From contig NZ_JACJQN010000016.1 of the NCBI RefSeq assembly GCF_014696675.1, positions 1 to 64,000 on the forward strand: a stretch of 64,000 nt of DNA, in the 5' to 3' direction. Origin of the DNA: Phormidium tenue FACHB-1052. GTDB taxonomy: Bacteria > Cyanobacteriota > Cyanobacteriia > Phormidesmidales > Phormidesmidaceae. The notes beneath the pieces were generated by a model. It was not told the DNA's origin and did not search any database. It saw only the letters and a program-made list of their open reading frames with translations. Of this stretch, positions 26,564 through 35,591 are shown in pieces. The position numbers were made by a program, and so were the translations under genes. How positions within the stretch are numbered: the first letter of the stretch is position 1; the number at the start of each line of letters is the position of its first letter.

Positions 26564-27139
26564 ATGTCCTATTGTTTTGCTGGTTTGGCATCTCAACGGC
26601 TCAGGCAGAGTCTGGTTTTGAGCCTGATGCTGAGCGCGCTGGTGTTGGGGGCGGGTTGTGGGCCAACCCCCTCTACAACCGAGCCGCCCGCCACGACCGA
26701 CAATGCCCCATCGACGCCGACGGCCACCGAAACTCCTATGGCTGATCCTCGCGGCCAACAGCTTGCCGTCACGGCGGTAACCACCCTGGGCGGTGAAGAG
26801 ATCTTTTTAGAGGTGGCGGCTACCCCCCAGCAGCAGGCCCTGGGGCTAATGTATCGGGACGCACTGCCGAGCGATCGCGGCATGCTATTCCCCATGGGGC
26901 GATCGCGCCCGGTGAGTTTTTGGATGAAGAATGTGCCCGTGGCGCTAGACATGGTGTTTGTCCACCAGGGGCAGATTGTGGGGCTGATCGAAGCTCCCCC
27001 CTGCACCGCTGACCCCTGCCCCACCTACGGCCCCGGCAGTCAGCTCGTCGATCAGGTGATTGAGCTGCGGGCCGGGCGGGCCGCCGAGCTGGGCCTGGCC
27101 GTGGGGGATGAAGTGGTGATTAGAGAAGTAGGGGAGTAG
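26564..27139 (+). CDS. DUF192 lipoprotein
   Basis: 191 residues. A hydrophobic signal ends in the lipobox LGAGC, followed by a Thr/Pro-rich linker of about 35 residues and a DUF192 domain of about 65-190. Recognisable pieces are LEVAATPQQQALGLMYRD, GMLFPMGRSRPVSFWMKN, VALDMVFVHQGQIVGLIE and the CTADPCPTYGPG segment with VDQVIELRAGRA near the end. DUF192 proteins are widespread exported or lipid-anchored proteins of unknown biochemical role. Start ATG 26564, with a TTG two codons earlier also possible. It lies about 100 bases downstream of the response regulator on the same strand, separated by a minisatellite fragment. Confidence 0.88.
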   Translation: MSYCFAGLASQRLRQSLVLSLMLSALVLGAGCGPTPSTTEPPATTDNAPSTPTATETPMADPRGQQLAVTAVTTLGGEEIFLEVAATPQQQALGLMYRDALPSDRGMLFPMGRSRPVSFWMKNVPVALDMVFVHQGQIVGLIEAPPCTADPCPTYGPGSQLVDQVIELRAGRAAELGLAVGDEVVIREVGE

Positions 27140-27195
27140 GGAGTAGGGTTAGGCCACAGATCGCTTAATCCCCTGCGCTGGGACGCAACGCACCA

Positions 27196-28500
27196 TTACT
27201 GATACAAAAACAGCCGTTTAGCGGCGCGGGTGAAGGCGACATAGCAGAGCTGGTTGCGCTCGATCGCATTGCGGTTGGCCACCATCGATGGCACATCCAC
27301 AAACACATCTTGAAAGGTTGAGCCCTGGCTTTTGTGGATGGTGAGGCTGTAGGCGTAGTCAACAGCGTGGAAGCGCTGCTGCAAATCCCAAAATTCCATC
27401 CAGCGCTTTTCTTTGGCCAAGAAGTCGAGCCGGGTTTTGAACTCGGCTTGGCCCGACTCATGCAGCACCTGCAATATTTTGTAGTCGCCGGTTTCGGTCT
27501 CAACTTCGAGCATCCACAGGGGCCACTCACCCTCGCGACCTCGAGCAATGTTGAGCACTTCGCACTCGGCGGAGGTGGGTAGCACGATCGCCTCTTTTTC
27601 TAAACAGGGGTTAATGGCAATCAGTCGATCGCCGGGCACAAACCGTTTGGCGCTGGGGCCATGGATGGCAGCGCGAATGGTTTGGTTGAGCTGAGCCACC
27701 CGCCGGTTGGTGTAGGCCAGAGCACGCACCTGGTCAGGATTTTTTTGGTAGGCGGGGCTGGTAAAAGCGCGAATCAGCAGATCGTGCCAGGCTTGGCGGG
27801 GCAGCACAAAGCAGCCTTCGGTGTTGTCGGCATTGGTGTCGTTGGCGAACTGGGGCAGGGCACTGCGCTCCAGGTTGCGGCGAATGTCTTCGGCAATCAC
27901 GCCGATCGCACCGCCGTAGCGCACCACCTCAGTGAGCTGCGATCGGTGAATAATCTGGCGAAAGCAGGCCGACTCGGGCTCGTTGACCGGCGGCAACTGA
28001 GCCGAGTCACCCACAAACAAAATCTGGGTGCCCCGATACAGGTTCGACACGGCATTCACCAGCAGCTCCCACAGCTCCTGGTTGATCATCGAGCATTCGT
28101 CGATGATCACTAGGCGGTAGCGATCGATCTGGCTGGCCTGCTGGCGATCGATCGCAAACACCTGCTTGCCGTTCTCTTCGTCGATCACTGGGCGTAGGCC
28201 CAGCAGTTTGCAGCAGGTCATGGCGTCAATATCGAGCCGCCACTGGGCCGCCATCGCCGCCAACACTTTGGTGGCTTTGTTGCTAAAGGCGCTGAGCACA
28301 ATGGGGCGATCGTCACCGCGATCGCGCAGCCCATTCACAAACACCTGGAGCAGCGTGGTTTTGCCTGTGCCCGCATAGCCGGTCAGCAGATACAGCTTCT
28401 CGTTGCCCTGCACAAAGGCGTCCAGAGCATCCAAAGCGACCTCTTGCTCGGTGGTGAGCGCCAGGTCAGCGTTGGCAGATTTGGGTGGGGATGCAGCCAT
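27196..28500 (-). CDS. SF1 helicase of the RecD/Dda type
   Basis: 434-residue ATP-dependent DNA helicase. In order: an N-terminal Q-like segment LTTEQEVALDALDAF, motif I GYAGTGKTTLL, motif Ia VLSAFSNKATKVL, motif II VIIDECSMI, motif III FVGDSAQLPPV, then the UvrD-type C-terminal part with SLTIHKSQGSTFQDV and LCYVAFTRAAKRLFL (motifs V and VI). The size and compactness match phage Dda-like or single-polypeptide RecD2-like helicases rather than RecD of RecBCD. The role is probably in repair or fork processing, which is inference. ATG 28500 is immediately upstream of the conserved start. No partner gene is visible. Confidence 0.9.
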   Translation of the reverse strand: MAASPPKSANADLALTTEQEVALDALDAFVQGNEKLYLLTGYAGTGKTTLLQVFVNGLRDRGDDRPIVLSAFSNKATKVLAAMAAQWRLDIDAMTCCKLLGLRPVIDEENGKQVFAIDRQQASQIDRYRLVIIDECSMINQELWELLVNAVSNLYRGTQILFVGDSAQLPPVNEPESACFRQIIHRSQLTEVVRYGGAIGVIAEDIRRNLERSALPQFANDTNADNTEGCFVLPRQAWHDLLIRAFTSPAYQKNPDQVRALAYTNRRVAQLNQTIRAAIHGPSAKRFVPGDRLIAINPCLEKEAIVLPTSAECEVLNIARGREGEWPLWMLEVETETGDYKILQVLHESGQAEFKTRLDFLAKEKRWMEFWDLQQRFHAVDYAYSLTIHKSQGSTFQDVFVDVPSMVANRNAIERNQLCYVAFTRAAKRLFLYQ

Positions 28501-28671
28501 GAGCAGGGAACAGATGTTCTATCCCAGATTAGCCTGATTCACGGTTTCAGACGGGGGAGACTTCATCCTAGGCCATGCTTTGAATGGCAGCCGCAATCAG
28601 GCTGGCCAACGCCGGTTTACCGTTCAATCTGCCTGGCATGAAGCCGCAATACTGCTTCTGCACCTAAAAAC

Positions 28672-28875
28672 CTAGAAGTCGGCAAGGCGACGATAGACCT
28701 CTTCGCGTTCTTGCTCAGACTCTAGATAGGCTTGCCACACCTCGTCTTGAGAGGTCATGTTCGGGCCAGTTCTTAGACTCTGAACGTAGGCGAAAATTTC
28801 AGCCAGCGTTTCCACGGGCAAGTCGTTGATCTCTTCTAGAATTTGGTTTCTGAGGGTGGCAGCGGTGGTGGTCAT
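28672..28875 (-). CDS. small antitoxin-like protein (orphan)
   Basis: 67 residues. The N-terminal half (LRNQILEEINDLPVETLAEIFAYVQSL) has the amphipathic pattern typical of DUF2281-like antitoxins in cyanobacteria. The C-terminal half (AYLESEQEREEVYRRLADF) is an acidic helix that could wrap a toxin. No toxin gene is adjacent on either side, so it is either an orphan antitoxin or a free-standing regulator. The frame is complete, with ATG 28875. Confidence 0.6.
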   Translation of the reverse strand: MTTTAATLRNQILEEINDLPVETLAEIFAYVQSLRTGPNMTSQDEVWQAYLESEQEREEVYRRLADF

Positions 28876-28988
28876 GGCTCTGGCCTCAACCTACAGCGAC
28901 TTCGAAGTTTGGTTCCGACTCCCCTTTCCCAAGGAGGAGAGGGACTAGGGGAGAGGGCTGCGGGGACTTTGTGATCTACTAATTTTTT

Positions 28989-30197
28989 CTAAACCACCGC
29001 CATATCGGCCTTGATGGCGAAGATATGACCAATGGTTTCTTCCACCGAGCGATCGGGGGTCGAAGCGCCGGAAGTAACGCCCACGGTAATGGGGCCATCG
29101 GGCAGCCAGTTTTCGGTCACCGTCAGGTCGCCGTGGAGCGGCTTGTGCTCGATGCGGTTGCCGGGGCCAATGCGGCTGGCGCTGTCAATGTGATACGAGG
29201 GAATGTGTCGATCGATCGCAATCTCTTGCAGGTGGGTAGTGTTCGACGAGTTGTAGCCGCCGATCACCACCATCAAATCCAGCTTTTCATCAACCAGTTC
29301 AAACATGGCATCTTGGCGCTCTTGGGTGGCGTCGCAGATGGTATTGAAGCTGAGAAAGTGATCGTTGAGAGCCTGGGGGCCGTACTTTTTGAGAATGGTG
29401 TGCTCGAAGAGTTTGCCGATTTGCTCAGTTTCGCCCTTGAGCATGGTGGTCTGGTTGGCGACACCGATGCGATCGAGGTCGGTGTCGGGGTCGAACCCAG
29501 CGGAGCAGGCGTTGTCAAACTTGGCCATAAATTCGGCCCTATCGCCGCCATTGAGAATGTAGTCGGCCACATAGTTAGCCTGGTCTAGATTCAGCACCAC
29601 TAGATATTTGCCTGCGAAGGAGCTAGTGGCCACGGTTTCTTCGTGGTTGTACTTGCCGTGGATGATCGAGGTGTGGTCGCGTTTCTTATGCTTTTCGACG
29701 GTGTTCCACACCTTAGAAACCCAGGGGCAGGTGGTGTCAACGATGGTGCAGCCCTTGTCGTTGAGTAGCTGCATTTCCTGCACGCTGGCCCCAAATGCAG
29801 GGAGAATTACCACGTCGCCCTGGCCCACAGTGGAGAAATCTTTTTCGCCATCGACGACTTCAATGAACTCCACCGCCATGTCTTTGAGGCGCTGGTTGAC
29901 GCTGGGGTTGTGGATGATTTCGTTGGTAATCCAGATGCGCTCGGTGGGGAAGTGCTGGCGAGTTTCGTAGGCCATGGCTACCGCCCGCTCGACCCCCCAG
30001 CAAAAGCCAAAGGACTGGGCCAGTTTGATGGTGACGTTGCCGCGAGTCAGGGTGTATTGGCGATCGCGAATTTCCTGAATCAGCCCGCTGTTGTACTCGG
30101 TCTGCATTTGCCCGGCAACTTCTTCCCCGTGGCCAAACCCCTGGCGAAAGTACTTGTCGGAGTGGTTGAGAGAGCGCTTAAAGGCCTTGGTATCCAT
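28989..30197 (-). CDS. ispH: 4-hydroxy-3-methylbut-2-enyl diphosphate reductase
   Basis: Last enzyme of the methylerythritol phosphate pathway, making IPP and DMAPP with an iron-sulfur cluster and ferredoxin as reductant. The 402-residue length and N-terminal extension are typical of cyanobacterial and plastid forms. The three cluster cysteines are in [24 protein letters not shown] and [12 protein letters not shown]. The segment [12 protein letters not shown] carries a substrate-binding His, and [12 protein letters not shown] sits near the C-terminus. The gene is monocistronic in appearance, with about 100 empty bases on each side. Confidence 0.97.
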   Translation of the reverse strand: MDTKAFKRSLNHSDKYFRQGFGHGEEVAGQMQTEYNSGLIQEIRDRQYTLTRGNVTIKLAQSFGFCWGVERAVAMAYETRQHFPTERIWITNEIIHNPSVNQRLKDMAVEFIEVVDGEKDFSTVGQGDVVILPAFGASVQEMQLLNDKGCTIVDTTCPWVSKVWNTVEKHKKRDHTSIIHGKYNHEETVATSSFAGKYLVVLNLDQANYVADYILNGGDRAEFMAKFDNACSAGFDPDTDLDRIGVANQTTMLKGETEQIGKLFEHTILKKYGPQALNDHFLSFNTICDATQERQDAMFELVDEKLDLMVVIGGYNSSNTTHLQEIAIDRHIPSYHIDSASRIGPGNRIEHKPLHGDLTVTENWLPDGPITVGVTSGASTPDRSVEETIGHIFAIKADMAVV

Positions 30198-30301
30198 CGA
30201 ATCTTCACCGGGTGCAGCACGTTATCTAGGATAGCGGGTTGTGGGTGGGGGGTTGAGGTGCGATCGCCCAGTAAATTTCAATGATTGCCCCTAGCGGCGG
30301 T

Positions 30302-30523
30302 CTAGTTCGCTGCCGATGTCGGTAGCAGCTCCCCTGACAGACTCACTTCTATGGCAGGGGTGGTTACGGTTTGGCTGTAGTGCTCCACTGTGATGCCCAC
30401 TGGGCGGCCCTGATTGTCGAAGTCGATAATCAGGTTCTCGTTCAGCACCTCTGATTCAGTACTGGGGCGATCGGCCAGGTCAATATATAGGGTGTCGGTA
30501 TCGGGGAAGTAGGTCAGCTTCAT
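30302..30523 (-). CDS. DUF2283 protein
   Basis: 73 residues starting MKLTYFPDTDTLYIDL, with NENLIIDFDNQGRPVGITVEH, the defining DUF2283 motif pair. These small proteins are usually encoded directly after a DUF4258-type or similar gene and are suspected toxin-antitoxin partners. That is inference, as no activity is established here. ATG 30523 overlaps the upstream stop codon by 4 bases (ATGA), so the pair is translationally coupled. Confidence 0.85.
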   Translation of the reverse strand: MKLTYFPDTDTLYIDLADRPSTESEVLNENLIIDFDNQGRPVGITVEHYSQTVTTPAIEVSLSGELLPTSAAN

Positions 30524-30780
30524 TGAGGTTCTTCTCCCCTAAGTTGGCGACGGTAAAAGCTGCGATCGAAGAATGCGTTGTGAACGGTTTCTCCATCTTC
30601 TAGAGTAACAACCCTCAAGGCCCGGCCCTCTTTTTCAGCGATGTTGCCCCAGTAGACAATTCGCCCATCGGCTTGGGTAGCTCGTTTGACAGGGTTAGCT
30701 AACACTCGCTGTACCCACTCTAGCTGTACCTCAGGATGCTTGCGGGGCACGACGTTGCGAAAGTAGTCAGTGCTTTTCAT
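30520..30780 (-). CDS. DUF4258-like small protein
   Basis: 86 residues (MKSTDYFRNVVPRKHPEVQL). The pattern is an N-terminal Arg/His-rich segment, then VQRVLANPVKRATQADGRIVY-like strands and ALRVVTLEDGETVHNAFFD. It matches small DUF4258-like or BrnT-like proteins commonly paired with DUF2283. ATG 30780 is preferred to a TTG at 30798. It is coupled by a 4-base overlap to the DUF2283 gene and is divergent from the NACHT gene, whose start is only 79 bases away. A toxin role is plausible but unproven. Confidence 0.7.
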   Translation of the reverse strand: MKSTDYFRNVVPRKHPEVQLEWVQRVLANPVKRATQADGRIVYWGNIAEKEGRALRVVTLEDGETVHNAFFDRSFYRRQLRGEEPQ

Positions 30781-30859
30781 GTCTGCATGACCCGCCAATC
30801 AACCGCGGTGACATTTCCTACCAGGCTATAGTAATGGGCAACCGCCACCCCGCCCCACC

Positions 30860-33127
30860 ATGACCGGATTTGAACCCCTGATCGGAGCCGCCGCCGCTGG
30901 CCTGGGTGGTCTGATCACTAGCCTGGTCAAAGACAAAGGTACCGAAACCCTCAAAAAACTCGATTGGGATATTGGCAAAAACCTGGCTTTGAAGAAAGCC
31001 ATGGTGGACTACGTGCGCCGCTATATTGATCGCTACGGCACACTCAAAGTCGCCTGTGTGCGAATGGATTATCCCGTACGGCTCGACGAAATCTATACCG
31101 CCGTGCAACTGCTCGATCGTTCGACCCTGCGCTACTTTGAGTCAGAAGAGGCCTTGCAAGTGCAGTACCGCGAAAGCGGCAAACGAAGTTTTAGCGTTAC
31201 CCAATCTGAGAAAAAACCGGGTTTACAAGTCGCCAACGAACAGCAATACCTGATGGTGTTGGGTGGCCCCGGAGTCGGCAAATCGACGTTTTTGCGGAAG
31301 GTGGGTCTGGAGGCGCTGCGTACCTTGGGTCGCCGCGACTTTGCAGGCAAAGATCCTGGCAATCTACTGGTGCCACAACAGATTTTCTACCAGCACCCTT
31401 TCATTCCGGTGATGCTGGAGCTGCGCCAGTTCGACAAGGCCAATGTCAGCATTCAGGCCGTGATTGCCACCGAGCTAGACACCTGCGGCTTTCCTCATCC
31501 CGAGGAATTGACCGAACTATTTCTCAAAAATGGCAAGCTGCTGGTGCTGCTAGATGGCCTAGATGAAGTACCCAGCGCCACCCTCAACCACGCCATTACC
31601 GAAATCGAAAACCTGGTCGATCGCCACAGCGATAACCGCTACATCGCCTCCTGCCGGGTGGCTGCCTACACCTTTGGCGGCTTTCGGCGGTTCAAAGATG
31701 TGGCCATGGCCGCCTTTGAAGATCAGCAGATTCAGCAGTTCATCCAAAACTGGTTTCAAAAAGAACGTGACACCGAAATCAACACTGCCGATCGCTGCTG
31801 GGAACTGCTAAACAGTCCCGACTACCAGGCTGCCAAGGAACTGGCTCAAACCCCGCTGCTGCTAACTCTGCTGTGCGTGGTCTACGACGAGTTCCAAGAC
31901 TTCCCTAAAAAGCGCCACGCCCTCTACGGTGAAGCACTAGACGTGCTGCTGCGAAAGTGGGCCTCCGAGAAGCGAATCCAGCGCAACCCCATCTACCAAG
32001 AACTCAGCGCCGAGCTAGAGCTAGATATGCTGGCGGAAATTGCCTACACCAGCTTTGTAGACGACCAACTTTTCTTTTCCAAAGACCGATTAATCAACCA
32101 AATTCGAGAATTTTTAATCGACAACCTCAACGCCCCCAGTCACCTGGATGCCGAAACTGTGCTGCGCGAAATCGAAATTCAGCAGGGTATTTTGGTGGAG
32201 CGGGCCAGGGATGCTTACTCGTTCTCACACTTGACGTTTCAGGAATACCTAACCGCCAAATGTATTGTGGACAACAACAAAATCGACCAACTGGTACGCG
32301 ATCACATCACCGAGAAGCACTGGCGAGAAGTATTTTTGTTAGTGGCAGGGCTGGCACCGGGCAAGGGCGGGGCTGACAGAATGCTTTTAAAGATGGAAAC
32401 TCAAGCACTAGCTTACGTGATCAGCGAAGAGCTGAAAATGCTTTTCTCTTGGGCTGAAGAAGTCACTAGAGGCTCAGAGCCAGAAGAAATTTCAGAACAC
32501 CTAAAGAGAGCTTTAGCCATTTTCCTTGCAATTGCCATTGACATTGCTTATGAGGCAAATACCAACACCTACTTAAACCCTTTCAATCGAGATAGCGAGA
32601 ATATTCTTCATCACCTTGATTCCTCCTTAGGTTTTGCCTTAGCTCTTGGTGAGGATTTGGAGCTTGGATCTTTCTTGTTTGGCTACCACAACAACCTGAC
32701 TGCTCTTTTAGCTGAGCAAATTGATAATGCCATTAATTTCGAGGTCGATAATATACTCAATCATGTTGTAGATAGTGCCTTCGAAAGAGTTCTTTTGCGT
32801 GCGAGTGAAATCACTGACACGTTGTGGAATTATTGTGTTTTCAAAGAGCATCTTGTCGGCGGACTCGTTGATGATTTAGCCTTGGTACGCATTAATATTT
32901 CGAATCATTCAATCCAAAGCTTGTCTACTTCTGTTCTAGACGTTTTTTCCAAGAATCTACACATTCCATTTGAAAACGCAATTATTACAGAACGGGAAGC
33001 AGAGCAGTTACTTAATTATTTTAGTAGTTTAGAACTCATAATTCGCTGCAAAGAAGCGGCGGTGCGGGTGTCGCCGCAGGTGTGGGAGGGCATTGAGTCG
33101 CGCATGGTCACAGTGCCCACCGAATAA
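30860..33127 (+). CDS. NACHT-domain STAND NTPase, candidate antiphage protein
   Basis: 755 residues. The N-terminal 110 residues are a helical domain without nuclease or protease motifs. The NACHT ATPase occupies about 125-420: P-loop GGPGVGKST (135-143), Walker B LLVLLDGLDEV (227-237), IASCRVAAYTFGGF sensor, and AQTPLLLTLLCVVYDEF. A winged-helix/helical segment follows (YSFSHLTFQEYLTAKCI), then a C-terminal helical region of about 510-755, the likely ligand sensor. Bacterial NACHT proteins include proven phage-defence genes. The role here is inferred. Odd: nucleotides about 32385-33055, coding the sensor part, are markedly AT-rich, while both ends of the gene are GC-rich. A copy of the AAACCGGGTTT repeat lies in frame at 31214-31224. 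ATG 30860 lacks a clear ribosome-binding site. Confidence 0.9.
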   Translation: MTGFEPLIGAAAAGLGGLITSLVKDKGTETLKKLDWDIGKNLALKKAMVDYVRRYIDRYGTLKVACVRMDYPVRLDEIYTAVQLLDRSTLRYFESEEALQVQYRESGKRSFSVTQSEKKPGLQVANEQQYLMVLGGPGVGKSTFLRKVGLEALRTLGRRDFAGKDPGNLLVPQQIFYQHPFIPVMLELRQFDKANVSIQAVIATELDTCGFPHPEELTELFLKNGKLLVLLDGLDEVPSATLNHAITEIENLVDRHSDNRYIASCRVAAYTFGGFRRFKDVAMAAFEDQQIQQFIQNWFQKERDTEINTADRCWELLNSPDYQAAKELAQTPLLLTLLCVVYDEFQDFPKKRHALYGEALDVLLRKWASEKRIQRNPIYQELSAELELDMLAEIAYTSFVDDQLFFSKDRLINQIREFLIDNLNAPSHLDAETVLREIEIQQGILVERARDAYSFSHLTFQEYLTAKCIVDNNKIDQLVRDHITEKHWREVFLLVAGLAPGKGGADRMLLKMETQALAYVISEELKMLFSWAEEVTRGSEPEEISEHLKRALAIFLAIAIDIAYEANTNTYLNPFNRDSENILHHLDSSLGFALALGEDLELGSFLFGYHNNLTALLAEQIDNAINFEVDNILNHVVDSAFERVLLRASEITDTLWNYCVFKEHLVGGLVDDLALVRINISNHSIQSLSTSVLDVFSKNLHIPFENAIITEREAEQLLNYFSSLELIIRCKEAAVRVSPQVWEGIESRMVTVPTE
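31214..31224. repeat. AAACCGGGTTT element embedded in the NACHT gene
   Basis: The 11-base palindrome core of the element at 145-203 occurs in frame just before the P-loop, encoding part of SEKKPGLQV. It falls in the variable linker between the N-terminal helical domain and the ATPase. Confidence 0.6.
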
Positions 33128-33180
33128 CTCACTTTAGCCTACGCCCATATTTCTAAGGTAGAGCAAGCTTCTAGAGCTAT

Positions 33181-33381
33181 TCAGCTTTCCCAATTGTCTA
33201 GTTCATAAGGGTCTAGCAAAAGATGCACCCTATCGAGAATCTGTCGTACTCTTCTAGTTGAGCTAGTCGAGAGTGTGCCAATTTTTTCGCGCAGCTGACT
33301 GTTCGGCTGCTGCGCTGATAGGTAGATTGTTCTAGTCAACACGGCTGGACGGCCAAACCAGCTTGCCGCCGCTACTACATT
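33181..33381 (-). pseudogene. remnant of a PemK/MazF-type toxin C-terminus
   Basis: Directly after the methyltransferase stop codon, and in the same frame, about 66 codons read through to TGA at 33181. The translation includes FGRPAVLTRTIYL, QLREKIGTLSTSS and VRQILDRVHLLLD, which resemble the final third of PemK/MazF toxins. The N-terminal two thirds are missing, there is no ATG, and no antitoxin is adjacent, so it is probably a truncated relic. A GTG at 33342 could start a 53-residue product. The similarity is judged by eye and is weak. Confidence 0.35.
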
Positions 33382-34050
33382 TTAGAGCTGGCTAGATACC
33401 AGCGGTTCCATGCGTTCAGCGATGACAGCGTAGAAGGGATCGCCCCCAGCCATGCCCAGCATTTGCAGAATAGACGGAACGCTGGGGGTGTGGGCCACGA
33501 CCTCCGGGTTGCTGAAGCCCGGCACTGAGCCAAAGTAGCCTTTGACCAGGTTGACCCGACGGGTTTCGCTGCCGTCGCGCCAGGCCGCGATCGCCTTTTG
33601 ATAAAACATCCGGTTCGAGAAGCTGATAATGGCAATGCCGCCCGGCTTGAGAATGCGGTAGATCTCACCAAACACTACCTCGGGCTGTTGCAGATACTGC
33701 ACCGATACCGTGTTCAGCACGGCATCAAAGGATTGATCATCGAGCGGCAGCCTTGGGTTTTCGTTGAGGTTTTGCACAAAATAGTGGTTGAGGCGGCGGT
33801 TTTTGGCCAGCTCTTCGGCGTTTAGGCCGTGGCCTTCGACCCACTCAAAGTCAACCTCGGCGGGCAGGTGTGAAACCCAGCTGCTCATCATGTCAAAAAT
33901 GCGGCTGTTGGGGGTCAACCGCTGGCGGTAGAGGTCTGTGAGCTGCTGAATAAAGCCATCGTCTACGTGGGTGACGAAGCGGGGCACATCGTAGAAGGCG
34001 GTGTCGCTAGACTCATCGAGCTTGGTGCGCTGGTTGGGCTGAAGCAGCAT
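33382..34050 (-). CDS. class I SAM-dependent methyltransferase
   Basis: 222 residues from ATG 34050 (MLLQPNQRTKLDES), the expected start, although the frame is open to 34107. The family signs are a TPNSRIFDMMSSW segment in the glycine-loop position (degenerate, lacking GxGxG), FDAVLNTVSVQYLQQPEVV, and LKPGGIAIISFSNRMFYQKA, as in type-11 methyltransferases. The substrate is unknown. In cyanobacteria this stand-alone group is common. The weak AdoMet motif I is a reason for caution about catalytic activity. Confidence 0.82.
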   Translation of the reverse strand: MLLQPNQRTKLDESSDTAFYDVPRFVTHVDDGFIQQLTDLYRQRLTPNSRIFDMMSSWVSHLPAEVDFEWVEGHGLNAEELAKNRRLNHYFVQNLNENPRLPLDDQSFDAVLNTVSVQYLQQPEVVFGEIYRILKPGGIAIISFSNRMFYQKAIAAWRDGSETRRVNLVKGYFGSVPGFSNPEVVAHTPSVPSILQMLGMAGGDPFYAVIAERMEPLVSSQL

Positions 34051-34094
34051 GGTGGTAGGGGTTAAAGGCTTTCTTTGAGTGTAAACAAAGATTA

Positions 34095-34141
34095 AGCCCA
34101 GGGCCACATCGGTTTACCCTGCGGTTGTGTGGCTCTGGGCT
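34095..34141 (-). terminator. long hairpin between the DUF981 and methyltransferase genes
   Basis: The arms AGCCCAGGGCCACA (34095-34108) and TGTGGCTCTGGGCT (34128-34141) pair with one mismatch around a 19-base loop. The hairpin lies 88 bases past the DUF981 stop codon and 45 bases before the methyltransferase ATG, followed on the minus strand by TAATCTTTG. It could be a terminator or an attenuator. Confidence 0.6.
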
Positions 34142-34228
34142 GAAGGATTTTTGTTGAATTTCGGTGAGTGTTTGCCCCGTTCCCCGTCTGGAGAATGGTC
34201 TGGCTTGGGGATGGCGATCGCAAGTTGG

Positions 34229-34813
34229 CTAAGGTTCGCCCCGCATCACTGGCGGCTGCCAGTCGCTAAAGACATCTAGATGGCCCCAGTAGCCCAGAAA
34301 ACCAACAAAAGCCCACACCAACGCCGCCACCAGCAGCACGATCGCCCCCAGAATGCGCCAGCTTTTGTTGCCGCGCAGGTATACCAGGGTAGGCGCGGCC
34401 AGCACCCCGCCCAGGCCAGTCAAAATAAACCCCAATCCGGCCACCAACGGCTGTTGGGTTTGCCCTAGATTAATGATGCGTGCCCCAACCACAACCGCAG
34501 TGAGGCCTGCGAAAAAGGCATAGACCGCTAGCGAGAGCAAGTCCCAGCCCTGGGCGATCGCGATCGCCGCTGCCAGATAAAGCCCCCCAAACAGCACTGT
34601 AGTTTCGCCAAAGGAAATGTTGAAGCTGCCCGGTACGGGCCAGGTCAAGACCATGTGTAGGCCGGTGACGAGGGCGATCGCCCCCACCAGACCAAAGCCC
34701 GGTATCCACCGCTTTAGGTTGGCCCCATCTAGTCCGCGATAGACAAAGTCGGCCAGCAGCACCAGCCCCGCAACCATATTGATCAGCATCAGGGTGATGT
34801 AGTCGATAAACAT
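34229..34813 (-). CDS. DUF981 family membrane protein
   Basis: 194 residues with about six hydrophobic helices (YITLMLINMVAGLVLLADFV, FGLVGAIALVTGLHMV, TVLFGGLYLAAAIAIAQGW, SLAVYAFFAGLTAVVVGARI, LGFILTGLGGVLAAPTLVY, ILGAIVLLVAALVWAFVGFL). The overall pattern and the WPVPGSFNISFGE loop match the DUF981 family found in cyanobacteria and archaea. Function unknown; resident of a cytoplasmic or thylakoid membrane. It lies 86 bases after hisG on the same strand. Confidence 0.85.
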   Translation of the reverse strand: MFIDYITLMLINMVAGLVLLADFVYRGLDGANLKRWIPGFGLVGAIALVTGLHMVLTWPVPGSFNISFGETTVLFGGLYLAAAIAIAQGWDLLSLAVYAFFAGLTAVVVGARIINLGQTQQPLVAGLGFILTGLGGVLAAPTLVYLRGNKSWRILGAIVLLVAALVWAFVGFLGYWGHLDVFSDWQPPVMRGEP

Positions 34814-34899
34814 GTCAGCAATTTTTAGAGAGCAATGTTTTACATCCTATCGGGCGATCGCTTGATGTTTATGCTATGCCGACGACGTTTGAGGTCGAT

Positions 34900-35547
34900 C
34901 TACACGGTCACTGCCTCTGCCTGGGTGCGCACGTGATCGATCAAATCCTTTAGACCGTAGGGGTTGACTCGGTAGCTCAGGGGGTGAGCAATCAGACGAG
35001 CAGTGCTGTGGTACAGCACCTCTAGCTCCATCAGGTTGTTTTCTTTCAGAGTTTTGCCCGTGGACACTAGATCAACGATCGCCTCCGACATCCCCGTAAT
35101 CGGCCCCAGCTCGACTGAGCCGTAGAGAGGCACAATTTCTACTGGCAAATCGAGGCTTTGGAAGTAGTCGCGGGCGCAGTTGACGTACTTAGAGGCCACC
35201 CGGCTGTGGGCGGGCAGATCGAGGGCCGAGCGATAAGGGCTGGTGGTTTTGACAGCCACCGACAGGCGACAGCCGCCAAAGCCCAGGTCGGCCAGGTGAG
35301 CCACGGCAGGCTTTTTCTCGCGCAGCACATCGTAGCCAACCATGCCGAGCTGAGCTTGGCCGTATTCCACATAGACGGGCACATCCTGGGCGCGTACCAG
35401 TAGCCCTGTGGCCTGGCCCGAGGCGTCGGTAATTTGCAGCTGCCGATTAGCGCTATCGAGGAACAGGCTAAAGTCGAGGCCAACAGCTTGTAGTAGGCGA
35501 ATGCTGTCTTTGAGCATGCCGCCCTTGGGTAGCGCGATGGTGAGCAT
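34900..35547 (-). CDS. hisG: ATP phosphoribosyltransferase, short form
   Basis: First enzyme of histidine biosynthesis, joining ATP and PRPP. The 215-residue short form (start [12 protein letters not shown] at ATG 35547) lacks the C-terminal regulatory domain, so a separate HisZ regulatory subunit, not in this window, is expected. Family motifs are [18 protein letters not shown], the [12 protein letters not shown] strand, [14 protein letters not shown] and the PRPP-binding-type segment [20 protein letters not shown]. It is downstream of dapL, with a strong terminator between them. Confidence 0.95.
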   Translation of the reverse strand: MLTIALPKGGMLKDSIRLLQAVGLDFSLFLDSANRQLQITDASGQATGLLVRAQDVPVYVEYGQAQLGMVGYDVLREKKPAVAHLADLGFGGCRLSVAVKTTSPYRSALDLPAHSRVASKYVNCARDYFQSLDLPVEIVPLYGSVELGPITGMSEAIVDLVSTGKTLKENNLMELEVLYHSTARLIAHPLSYRVNPYGLKDLIDHVRTQAEAVTV

Positions 35548-35591
35548 GGAAGTTTTCCTCAACGGTGCTCTAAAGGAGGTTTGACTAGATT

